A stretch of DNA of 46,033 nt from an uncultured Clostridia bacterium (GTDB taxonomy: Bacteria > Bacillota > Clostridia > TANB77 > CAG-508): assembly GCA_944391755.1 (NCBI GenBank), contig CALXUT010000040.1:1-46033 (forward strand). Direction: 5' to 3'. This document shows positions 8,121-15,531 of the stretch, piece by piece. The notes under the pieces are model-generated. The model made no database searches. It was given only the letters and a program-made list of their open reading frames with translations, and was not told the origin of the DNA. The stretch's first letter is position 1. Each line of letters opens with the position of its first letter. The position numbers and the translations under genes were made by a program.

Positions 8121-8849
8121 ATGAAAAATAAACTATTTATTATTATAGCGATTGTATTACTTATATTAACATTACTATTATGGGGATTTCTTGGAATTAT
8201 AAAGTTTAATAATCCATCTAAAGAAGAATATCCTGTAAGAGGAGTGGACGTGTCAGCATATCAAGGAACAATCGATTGGAAAAAATTATCTGAGCAAAAT
8301 ATACAATTTGCATATATAAAAGCAACTGAAGGAAGCAGTTTTGTAGATGAAAACTTCCAAGAAAACTATAAAAATGCACAGGAAACCAATCTAAAAATAG
8401 GTGCATATCATTTTTTTAGCTATGACAGCGAGGGAGCAACACAAGCGGAAAACTTTATTAATAATGTAGAAAAAATAGACAATATGTTACCACCTGTCAT
8501 TGATGTTGAATTTTATGGAGAGTACAAGAAAAATACGCCAGATAAAGAAAAAACACAAGAGCAGTTAAGAATTTTAATAGATAAAATCAAAGAAAACTAT
8601 GAAGTATCACCAATCCTTTATGCTACGAATGAATCATATGAATTATATATAGCAAACAACTTTGAAGATTGTGAAATATGGATAAGAGATATTATGAAAT
8701 CTCCAGACTTACCAGATAATAGAGAATGGACATTTTGGCAATATACCAATAGAGAAATATTAGATGGATATCAAGGAGAAGAAACATATATTGATATGAA
8801 TGTATTTCATGGAACACAAGAAGAGTTTGATGCAAAATTCTCAATATAA
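8121..8849 (+). CDS. GH25 family lysozyme, membrane-anchored
   Basis: A 242-residue muramidase that would cleave the MurNAc-GlcNAc bond of peptidoglycan outside the cell. Residues 4-28 form a hydrophobic anchor or uncleaved signal. The domain starts R-G-V-D-V-S-A-Y-Q-G (40-49), with D43, then Y-I-K-A-T-E-G (65-71, E70) and the catalytic D-V-E at 128-130. The C-terminal W-T-F-W-Q-Y motif is typical. Start ATG follows AAAAGGAGG. It follows the VanY gene after a repeat; the two enzymes act on the same wall polymer. Confidence 0.92.
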   Translation: MKNKLFIIIAIVLLILTLLLWGFLGIIKFNNPSKEEYPVRGVDVSAYQGTIDWKKLSEQNIQFAYIKATEGSSFVDENFQENYKNAQETNLKIGAYHFFSYDSEGATQAENFINNVEKIDNMLPPVIDVEFYGEYKKNTPDKEKTQEQLRILIDKIKENYEVSPILYATNESYELYIANNFEDCEIWIRDIMKSPDLPDNREWTFWQYTNREILDGYQGEETYIDMNVFHGTQEEFDAKFSI

Positions 8850-8963
8850 ATTTTAAATCCAATAAATGATTTTATATTACCTATAAATAATTTTAAATAT
8901 AAAATTTTATAAAAAATGAAACTATATATAGAAAAAAACACTCTTATATATGGAGGGATAAAT

Positions 8964-9380
8964 ATGATTAAGCTAGCAAGGGCATTTATAAAAATTTTAG
9001 CAATGGTAATCGTAATAGGGGCGTTTTTATTTCTGATAGCATCATCGGAAAATGGGAATACTGTAAATGCAAATCAGCAATTAAAAGATGTGTATTTTAC
9101 ACGAACCTATTATGTAATAAAGGATTTAGAACTAACTGATCATACAGGAAATTTTCATTATTATGTAATTAACCAATTTCTAGAAGATGACCCAACTGTC
9201 ATAAAAGTAGAAAAACAATATATATTAGAGGAAAATAAAAACTACGAATTTACCTTTCATGGTGAAATAGTAGAGAAAAAAGATTATAGAATAAAAGATT
9301 TATTTGAAAATTTAAATATAGTTGAAATTGAAGAAACTGATAAAACTGGACTAGACCAAGTTCAAGAATCAGTTAATTAA
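8964..9380 (+). CDS. Small membrane-anchored protein of unknown function
   Basis: A 138-residue protein. Residues 1-25 hold a hydrophobic helix (F-I-K-I-L-A-M-V-I-V-I-G-A-F-L-F-L-I), after which a polar, beta-rich domain of about 110 residues faces outward. No motif or family is recognised. The ATG at 8964 is chosen over an upstream ATG (8916) because TGGAGGGATAA precedes it. A dispersed hairpin repeat begins exactly at its stop codon. Its position after VanY and GH25 genes suggests an envelope role, but only by context. Confidence 0.65.
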   Translation: MIKLARAFIKILAMVIVIGAFLFLIASSENGNTVNANQQLKDVYFTRTYYVIKDLELTDHTGNFHYYVINQFLEDDPTVIKVEKQYILEENKNYEFTFHGEIVEKKDYRIKDLFENLNIVEIEETDKTGLDQVQESVN

Positions 9381-9491
9381 AAACGAACTCTGGGGACGGT
9401 CCTTTACGCGAACAAAAAGGACCGTCCCCAGAGTTCGTTTTAAGGTCTGTCCCCAAAGTTCGCGTTAAGGTACGTCCTTGATGTTCGCGAA
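9380..9491. repeat. GGGGAC-type dispersed repeat, copy 2, with perfect hairpin
   Basis: Two perfect 26-base arms (9380-9405 and 9416-9441; core GGGGACGGTCCTTT and its complement) flank a 10-base loop ACGCGAACAA. A second partial unit, GTCTGTCCCCAAAGTTCGCG, and a third, ACGTCCTTGATGTTCGCG, follow. The stem begins at the stop codon of the upstream gene, so it may act as a transcription terminator too. It is much richer in GC than the flanks. Confidence 0.85.
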
Positions 9492-9517
9492 CTCAAAAAA
9501 TTAAAATTTTATTAAGA

Positions 9518-9531
9518 TTACAAAATTGTAA
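9518..9531. promoter_or_regulatory. BceR-type operator before the response regulator gene
   Basis: TTACA-AAAT-TGTAA matches the TNACA-N4-TGTAA operator known for BceR-like regulators. It lies 22 bases before a TATAAT box at 9554-9559, which has no good -35, as expected for an activated promoter. This implies autoregulation. Confidence 0.65.
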
Positions 9532-9591
9532 GATAAATTCCTTTTGTTTATGCTATAATAAAAATGTAAAGCAAAGAAAGGAAGAAAAAAG

Positions 9592-10257
9592 TTGAAACGA
9601 AAAATATTGATAATAGAAGATGATAAGGAAGTCAGGGAAGAATTAGAAATCTTATTAGAAAATGCAGGATATGAGGTAGAAACAATAACAGATTTTGAAG
9701 ATGTTGTAGAACAGGTCTTTAGAATAAATCCACATCTTATCTTATTAGATGTAAATTTGCCTGGGAAAAGTGGATATGAAATCTGTACAAAAATTAGAAT
9801 GAAAATGAAAACTCCTATTATTTTTGTAACAAGCAAAAATAGTGCAATGGATGAATTGAATGGATTGACAGTAGGGGGAGATGATTACATAGAAAAACCT
9901 TATAATGTTCCAGTTCTACTTGCAAGAATCAATAAAATGATGAAAAGAGTTTATCCAGAAGAGAATGAAGTTTTAGAATATAAAGGAATAACTCTTGAAA
10001 TTTTAACAGGTGCACTAATTTATAATGAGCAAAAAATAGAGTTAACAAGAAATGAATTTAAAATTTTATATTATCTTTTTAAAAATGCAGGAAAGATAGT
10101 GCCAAGATTGGACATAGTAGAGTATATGTGGAACAATCAAATGTTTATAGATGATAATACACTAAGTGTAAACATAACTAGAATTAGAGAAAAGCTTGCT
10201 CAGATAGGAATTGAAAACTTAATAGAAACTAGAAGGGGACAGGGATATAAAGTATGA
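9592..10257 (+). CDS. OmpR-family response regulator, BceR-like
   Basis: A 221-residue cytoplasmic regulator. The receiver domain (1-118) has the acidic pair E9-D10-D11, phosphoacceptor D53 in L-L-D-V-N-L-P-G, and K in I-E-K-P. The winged-helix DNA-binding domain (about 125-221) ends with the typical T-R-R-G-Q-G-Y-K. The gene starts with TTG preceded by AAAGGAAG. It overlaps the kinase gene by four bases (ATGA). Two BceR-type operators in this locus are its probable targets. Role: switch on the adjacent transporter when a wall-active peptide is present. Confidence 0.9.
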   Translation: MKRKILIIEDDKEVREELEILLENAGYEVETITDFEDVVEQVFRINPHLILLDVNLPGKSGYEICTKIRMKMKTPIIFVTSKNSAMDELNGLTVGGDDYIEKPYNVPVLLARINKMMKRVYPEENEVLEYKGITLEILTGALIYNEQKIELTRNEFKILYYLFKNAGKIVPRLDIVEYMWNNQMFIDDNTLSVNITRIREKLAQIGIENLIETRRGQGYKV

Positions 10258-11276
10258 AGTTTAGCAAATATGTATTGCAAAGAATCAATTATATTTTTAT
10301 ATATGTTATCTATTGCATAGCATTGTTTGGATTTCTAAAACTAATAGGAAATCATTCATTAGAAATTTTCATTGTACTTGCAACATCAACAATTCTCCTT
10401 ATAGGAATATTTTTATTTGATTTTTATAAAAAGAAAAAACAATTCAAAGAATTAAATCAACTGATAGATAATTTAGAACAAAAATATTTAATAACAGAAG
10501 TAATGACAAAGCCTTATAAACTGGAAGATATAGAAGTTTATAATATCATGAAAAAAGCTAACAAATCCATGATAGAGGAAGTATCTAAAGTTAAAAGAAA
10601 TCAAAAAGAATATAAGGAATATATAGAAAGCTGGGTACATGAAATCAAAACACCTATTACATCAAGCATGTTACTATATGAAAATCATAAAACAGAAATC
10701 ACAAGAAAGTTAAATACATACATGCAAGAAATCAATAATTATGTAGAACAAGTATTATTTTATGCAAGACTAGATAATGTCGAAAATGATTATATCATTC
10801 AAAAAACAGATTTATCACCAATTGTAGGAAATGTCATCAGCAAAAATAAAAATTTATTGATTCAAAATGAAGTAAATATAGATATTAGTGAAAATTTAGG
10901 AGAAGCATATACAGATGCCAAATGGATAGAATTTATTCTAAATCAAATTATTATAAATTCTATTAAATATAGAAAAGAAAATCCTAAAATAAAAATATAT
11001 TCTCAGAAAAGTGAGAATAATGTATGTTTGTACATTGAAGATAACGGAATAGGCATAAAAGAAAGTGAAATTTCTAGAGTATTTGAAAAAGGATTTACAG
11101 GAAGTAATGGTAGAATACTTGGGAAAAAATCTACAGGAATAGGGCTTTACTTATGTAAAAATTTATCAGAAAAAATAGGGGCACAAATACAAATAGAATC
11201 AAAATTAAACGAATTTACCACAATCAAATTAATATTACCATCAAATGAAACTTACAAAACTGTAAGAGAGATGTAA
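10254..11276 (+). CDS. Intramembrane-sensing histidine kinase, BceS-like
   Basis: A 340-residue kinase with two N-terminal membrane helices (about 12-32 and 36-56) and almost no extracellular loop, the hallmark of BceS-type kinases that sense through their partner transporter. The phosphorylated H129 sits in S-W-V-H-E-I-K-T-P. The ATPase domain has the N-box N-Q-I-I-I-N-S-I-K-Y, the G1 box D-N-G-I-G-I and the G2 box K-S-T-G-I-G-L-Y-L. Its start overlaps the regulator stop. A BceR-type operator lies inside its last codons. Confidence 0.93.
   Translation: MKFSKYVLQRINYIFIYVIYCIALFGFLKLIGNHSLEIFIVLATSTILLIGIFLFDFYKKKKQFKELNQLIDNLEQKYLITEVMTKPYKLEDIEVYNIMKKANKSMIEEVSKVKRNQKEYKEYIESWVHEIKTPITSSMLLYENHKTEITRKLNTYMQEINNYVEQVLFYARLDNVENDYIIQKTDLSPIVGNVISKNKNLLIQNEVNIDISENLGEAYTDAKWIEFILNQIIINSIKYRKENPKIKIYSQKSENNVCLYIEDNGIGIKESEISRVFEKGFTGSNGRILGKKSTGIGLYLCKNLSEKIGAQIQIESKLNEFTTIKLILPSNETYKTVREM
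11252..11265. promoter_or_regulatory. BceR-type operator for the transporter genes
   Basis: TTACA-AAAC-TGTAA is a second exact match to TNACA-N4-TGTAA, inside the 3' end of the kinase gene. A TATAAT box follows at 11310-11315, 44 bases after the operator; the other operator is 22 bases from its -10, so both keep the same helical face. Confidence 0.65.
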
Positions 11277-11348
11277 GCCAGATTGATACAAAGCTCACAA
11301 AAAAGGTAATATAATAAACTTATAAAATAAAAGATAGGAGTGGTAAAT

Positions 11349-12116
11349 TTGAGTGAAATGTTAAAAGTAGAACATATTGAAAAATACTATGGGAATAAAG
11401 ACAATATTACAAAAGCCATTGATGATATCAGTTTTGTCGTACAAAATGGTGAATTCATCGGTATCATGGGAGCAAGTGGTAGTGGAAAAACAACCTTACT
11501 AAATTGTATTTCTACAATCGATAATGTAAGTGCTGGACACATATTTTTAGAAAACCAAGATATCACGGAAATAAAAGAAGAAAATATTGCAAAATTTAGA
11601 AGAGAAAATCTAGGATTTATCTTTCAAGATTTTAACTTATTAGACACACTAAAGATCGAAGAAAATATTGCATTATCTTTAACCATCAATAAAAAAGATG
11701 CAAAAGAAATTGACCAAAAAGTAAAAGAAATATCCAAAAAATTAGGCATAGATGCCATATTAGATAAATTTCCATATCAAGTATCAGGGGGACAAAAGCA
11801 AAGATGTGCATGTGCAAGGGCAATTGTAAACAAACCAAAAATCATCCTTGCAGATGAGCCAACAGGAGCATTAGACTCAAAATCAGCAAATGATTTATTG
11901 AGCTTAATGGAAGAAATGAATCAAAAAATGCAAGCAACAATATTAATGGTAACTCATGATCCATTTTCAGCAAGCTATTGCAATAGAATACTATTCTTAA
12001 AAGATGGAAAAATATTTAATGAAATTATAAAAGGAGAAAAAACAAGAAAAGAATTTTATAACGAAATACTAGATGTTTTAGCACTTCTTGGAGGTGATAC
12101 AAGAGATGTTAGGTAA
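11349..12116 (+). CDS. Bce-like ABC transporter ATPase
   Basis: A 255-residue ATP-binding subunit that powers the adjacent permease. Walker A is G-A-S-G-S-G-K-T-T, the Q-loop is I-F-Q-D-F-N-L-L-D, the signature is V-S-G-G-Q-K-Q-R and Walker B is I-I-L-A-D-E-P-T-G-A-L-D. The L-L-D-T-L segment after the Q-loop is typical of peptide-antibiotic exporters of the MacB/Bce group. I chose the TTG at 11349, eight bases after AGGAG; a GTG at 11340 is an alternative. The gene overlaps the permease by 11 bases. Confidence 0.93.
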   Translation: MSEMLKVEHIEKYYGNKDNITKAIDDISFVVQNGEFIGIMGASGSGKTTLLNCISTIDNVSAGHIFLENQDITEIKEENIAKFRRENLGFIFQDFNLLDTLKIEENIALSLTINKKDAKEIDQKVKEISKKLGIDAILDKFPYQVSGGQKQRCACARAIVNKPKIILADEPTGALDSKSANDLLSLMEEMNQKMQATILMVTHDPFSASYCNRILFLKDGKIFNEIIKGEKTRKEFYNEILDVLALLGGDTRDVR

Positions 12117-14136
12117 ATTATCTTTAAGAAATGCCAAAAGACAAGCAAAAGATTACATTATTTATTTTATCACTATCACGATAGCGGTAGCACTTATCTT
12201 TAGTTTTAACTCATTAGCCTTTTCAGAAGATATATCAGAATTATCACAATCCATGAAATACTTTAAAACAAGTATCATGATAATGAGTGTCATCATTATT
12301 ATCGTAATTGCATGGCTTGTGAATTATACAATGAGTTTTATATTAGAAAAGAGGAGCAAAGAATTTGCTACTTATCAAATTTTAGGAATTGAGAAAAAAG
12401 ATATTTCCAATATTTTTATGTTAGAAAATATATTGATAGGAATTGTGGCATTAGCTTTTGGAATTGTAATAGGGACCATTCTTTATCAAATTTTAACAAT
12501 CATCATTATGAATATCTTTGCACAACCTTATCAAATTACAATAGACTTTAACTTGAAAGCAGTTGGATTAACGGCTGCATATTTTATGGGGATATTTTTC
12601 ATAGCACTATTAAACAATAGAAGAAAACTGAAAAAAACAAAAATTAATGAACTTTTATATGCAGAAAAAAAGAATGAAAATCACTTACTAAAAAAATCAT
12701 TAGGAAATACCATTATATTTCTTATATCCATTGTTTTATTTATAACCGCATTAGTTATAATAGGAGATACTTTTAAAGATGGTAATTCCGTAAAAGGAAA
12801 TTCTACTTTAATAGCCATTTTTCTAACAATTGTAGGAATCTATTTATTTTATATTAGCATATCAAGCTTTATTACAAAAAGATATTTAAACAATAAAAAT
12901 AGAAAATATAAAAAGGATAACATGTTTTTATTTCGAAATTTAACATCCAAAATAAACACAATGAGTGTAACAATGGGAACACTTGCTATGTTATTTACCT
13001 TTATTATCATTGGTTGCAGTATTGCTATGCTTATGAATGCCATGTTAAATAATGAAATAGAAATGGGATATCCGTTTGAAATTATGATAAGTTCAGCAGA
13101 TGGTGATTTTTCTAAATACAAAGAGTATATAGAAAAAAATGCGAAAGTCAAAGGTATGTATGAATATGAAATATTGAAAATAAATGAAACAGGAATATCA
13201 AATGGATTAAAAGGTACTCCATTTGAAGAGAATAAGTGGTATGATTATGATGAGGTTATGAAACTATCAGATTATAATTATTTAAGGAAAATGTTGGGAT
13301 ATGAAGAAAGTACTTTACAAGAAGATGAAATCATAGTACAATGTTTAAGAACAATAGAAAAAGATTTTGAAAAATATGTAAAAGAAAATAACACAATCGT
13401 TATCGATCAACAAGAATACAAAATAAAAGAAGTCAATGGTGAAAACTTTGCACAAACAATATCCTTTAATGGATATATATATCTTATTATCGTACCAGAC
13501 GAGGTTGCCAATACATTAACAGAAATAGATTTAGAAGGTGAAAGCTATAATTTTAGATATAAATTTGTTGTACAAACAGAAGAAAAGACAGATGAAAGAT
13601 TTTATGATGAACTATGTCAATTTATTTTAAAAGAGGAAATACCACAAACAGAAATCATTGATGGGGAAGAAATCGAATATAACTTAGAAATTTCATTAGG
13701 AAATGTTACAACCAAAGGAGAAAGACTAACACAAGTAAAATCTTTTTATACCATCATATCTTTTCTAGCATTTTATGTATCATTGGTATTTGCAATCGCA
13801 TCAGCTACGATACTTGCCATTCAACAATTAAGTGATTCAGAAAAATATAAATATCGATACCAATTATTAAGAAAATTAGGAGTGGATGAAACTAGATTAA
13901 ACAAAATGATATTTAAACAATTATTTATCTATTTTATTTTACCAGTGTTCATTCCAGTATTAATAAGCATACCAGCTGTTTTTCTTGTAGGAAGAATATT
14001 TTTAGTTGCAGTCACATTGGGAGATATCGCTTTAAATATAGGTATCATTTTAGGATTATTATTCTTAGTATATGGAGTTTATTTTATAGCAACATATGTA
14101 CAATTTGAAAGAAATATAAAAGAGGGGACTAGGTGA
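12106..14136 (+). CDS. Bce-like ABC transporter permease
   Basis: A 676-residue permease of the BceB type: ten predicted membrane helices (one at about 20-40, three at about 50-170, two at about 200-245, one near 285-310, then three at the end) and a large extracellular domain of roughly 200 residues (about 315-540) that senses the peptide. Such transporters free lipid-II-cycle intermediates from bacitracin-like or lantibiotic peptides and signal to the BceS kinase. The ATG at 12106 follows GGAGGTGAT; a TTG six codons earlier lies before the RBS. The stop overlaps the GTG of the next gene. Confidence 0.92.
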   Translation: MLGKLSLRNAKRQAKDYIIYFITITIAVALIFSFNSLAFSEDISELSQSMKYFKTSIMIMSVIIIIVIAWLVNYTMSFILEKRSKEFATYQILGIEKKDISNIFMLENILIGIVALAFGIVIGTILYQILTIIIMNIFAQPYQITIDFNLKAVGLTAAYFMGIFFIALLNNRRKLKKTKINELLYAEKKNENHLLKKSLGNTIIFLISIVLFITALVIIGDTFKDGNSVKGNSTLIAIFLTIVGIYLFYISISSFITKRYLNNKNRKYKKDNMFLFRNLTSKINTMSVTMGTLAMLFTFIIIGCSIAMLMNAMLNNEIEMGYPFEIMISSADGDFSKYKEYIEKNAKVKGMYEYEILKINETGISNGLKGTPFEENKWYDYDEVMKLSDYNYLRKMLGYEESTLQEDEIIVQCLRTIEKDFEKYVKENNTIVIDQQEYKIKEVNGENFAQTISFNGYIYLIIVPDEVANTLTEIDLEGESYNFRYKFVVQTEEKTDERFYDELCQFILKEEIPQTEIIDGEEIEYNLEISLGNVTTKGERLTQVKSFYTIISFLAFYVSLVFAIASATILAIQQLSDSEKYKYRYQLLRKLGVDETRLNKMIFKQLFIYFILPVFIPVLISIPAVFLVGRIFLVAVTLGDIALNIGIILGLLFLVYGVYFIATYVQFERNIKEGTR

Positions 14137-14732
14137 GAAAAATGAAAAAATTGTATCTCATATTAACACACACAGGTACAGCATTATCAACAATCATTAA
14201 ATATTATACAAAAGATGAATTTTCACATGTTTCAATAGCATTGGATTCAGATTTAAAAGAAATGTATAGTTTCGGAAGATTACATCCATATAATCCTTTT
14301 TGGGGTAGCTTTGTACATGAAGAAATTAATAAAGGAACATTTAAAAGATTCAAAAAGACAAAAACAGAGGTATATTCATTTTTTGTTACAGATGAACAAT
14401 ATGACAAGGCAAAAAAGATTATTACTTATTTTAATGAGAATAAGAGAAAATATAGATTTAATTTTATTGGACTTGCTTGTATTAGTATTCATAAAAAGGT
14501 AAAAAGGAAAAATAAATTCTATTGTGCAGAATTCGTAAAACATGTGTTAAAATCATCAGGAATTTCAGAAGCGAATCATTTACCAGTTCTTATAAAACCA
14601 GAAGATTTTAAACAATTACCTGGACTAAGATTGGAATATGAAGGGCTTTTAAGAAAATATAAAAAGAAAAAATATTTAAAACTAGAAGATGTACATGAAC
14701 TGATTCAAGGGAAAAAGATAAGTTATGTATAA
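14133..14732 (+). CDS. Permuted papain-like (YiiX/NlpC-P60) amidase-like protein
   Basis: A 199-residue protein. H33 in F-S-H-V-S-I-A-L and a cysteine in K-F-Y-C-A-E-F-V match the permuted NlpC/P60-type papain fold, in which histidine precedes cysteine. Such proteins cleave peptide or lipid amide/ester bonds, but the substrate is unknown. No signal peptide is present, so it may act in the cytoplasm. GTG start overlaps the permease stop (GTGA) with AGAGGGG upstream, so it is translationally coupled to the Bce-like operon. This extra gene is not part of the standard Bce set. Confidence 0.7.
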   Translation: MRKMKKLYLILTHTGTALSTIIKYYTKDEFSHVSIALDSDLKEMYSFGRLHPYNPFWGSFVHEEINKGTFKRFKKTKTEVYSFFVTDEQYDKAKKIITYFNENKRKYRFNFIGLACISIHKKVKRKNKFYCAEFVKHVLKSSGISEANHLPVLIKPEDFKQLPGLRLEYEGLLRKYKKKKYLKLEDVHELIQGKKISYV

Positions 14733-14743
14733 TGACATACTAG

Positions 14744-14779
14744 AAAAACAGAAAATAAATTTTATTTTCTGTTTTTTTC
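14744..14779 (+). terminator. Terminator of the Bce-like operon
   Basis: AACAGAAAATAAA and TTTATTTTCTGTT are perfect arms followed by seven Ts, 12 bases after the last stop. Confidence 0.85.
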
Positions 14780-14783
14780 GTTT

Positions 14784-14816
14784 AGTCACTTTAGAGTCAC
14801 TTTTGAAGATTATGAT
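14784..14816 (+). promoter_or_regulatory. Direct repeat and -10 before the second ABC exporter
   Basis: AGTCACTTT occurs at 14784 and again at 14795, an 11-base period. TATGAT (14811-14816) is a plausible -10, so the repeat covers the -35 region. This is the usual target layout of OmpR-family regulators, such as the one encoded at 18359. Confidence 0.5.
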
Positions 14817-14840
14817 AGAATCAATAAGGGAGGAAGAAGT

Positions 14841-15518
14841 ATGGAAATTTTGAGAGTAGAAAATTTAAAAAAGATTTATGGAAAAGGTGAAAATGAAGTA
14901 AAAGCAGTAGATAATGTATCATTCTCTATAGAAAAAGGAGAGTTCGTAGCAATTGTAGGTGCAAGCGGAAGCGGAAAATCAACATTATTACATTTAATAG
15001 GAGGTGTTGATAGACCAACATCAGGAAAGGTATATATTGATGGAAAAGATATCTATTCTTTAGATGATGAAAATTTAGCCATTTTTAGAAGAAGGCAAGT
15101 AGGATTAATTTATCAATTTTATAATTTAATACCAATTTTAAATGTAGAAGAAAATATTACATTACCATGTGATTTAGATGGGAAAAAAGTAGATCAAGAT
15201 CGATTAGAAGAATTACTAAAAACGCTAAAATTAGAAAATAGAAGAAAACATTTACCAAATGAATTATCAGGAGGGCAACAACAAAGAGTATCTATAGGAA
15301 GAGCCATCATTAATAGTCCTGCGATTATGCTTGCAGATGAACCAACTGGTAATTTAGACAGTAAAGCTTCAGAAGAAATTATTTCTCTATTAAGACTTTC
15401 CAATAAAAAATATAACCAAACCGTTATTGTTATTACACATGATGAAAAAATTGCATTAGAAGCAGATAGAGTTATTACCATAGATGACGGAAAAATTATG
15501 AAAGATGAAAGAAACTAA
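14841..15518 (+). CDS. ABC transporter ATPase, MacB/LolD type
   Basis: A 225-residue ATPase. Walker A G-A-S-G-S-G-K-S-T, Q-loop Y-Q-F-Y-N-L-I-P, signature L-S-G-G-Q-Q-Q-R and Walker B I-M-L-A-D-E-P-T-G-N-L-D are all intact. The L-I-P-I-L-N-V motif after the Q-loop is typical of the MacB/FtsE class that drives FtsX-like permeases by mechanotransmission rather than by moving substrate through the membrane. RBS GGGAGGAAG. The permease follows after 13 bases, and a two-component system lies downstream. Confidence 0.93.
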   Translation: MEILRVENLKKIYGKGENEVKAVDNVSFSIEKGEFVAIVGASGSGKSTLLHLIGGVDRPTSGKVYIDGKDIYSLDDENLAIFRRRQVGLIYQFYNLIPILNVEENITLPCDLDGKKVDQDRLEELLKTLKLENRRKHLPNELSGGQQQRVSIGRAIINSPAIMLADEPTGNLDSKASEEIISLLRLSNKKYNQTVIVITHDEKIALEADRVITIDDGKIMKDERN

Positions 15519-15531
15519 TAGGAGGTGCAAG

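Noticed and set aside
8017..9491. CRISPR array
   Set aside because: The repeats are hairpins of varying length at gene ends, with no regular spacers and no cas genes.
11281..11315. Consensus σA promoter before the Bce-like ATPase
   Set aside because: TTGATA and TATAAT are 21 bases apart, too far. Only the -10 with the upstream BceR-type operator is reported.
12849..13151. Minus-strand reading frame inside the Bce-like permease gene
   Set aside because: It is antisense to a well-supported gene, has no RBS, and its composition mirrors the AT-rich coding strand. The same reasoning applies to the other antisense frames, such as 4326-4553, 20513-20935 and 34992-35576.
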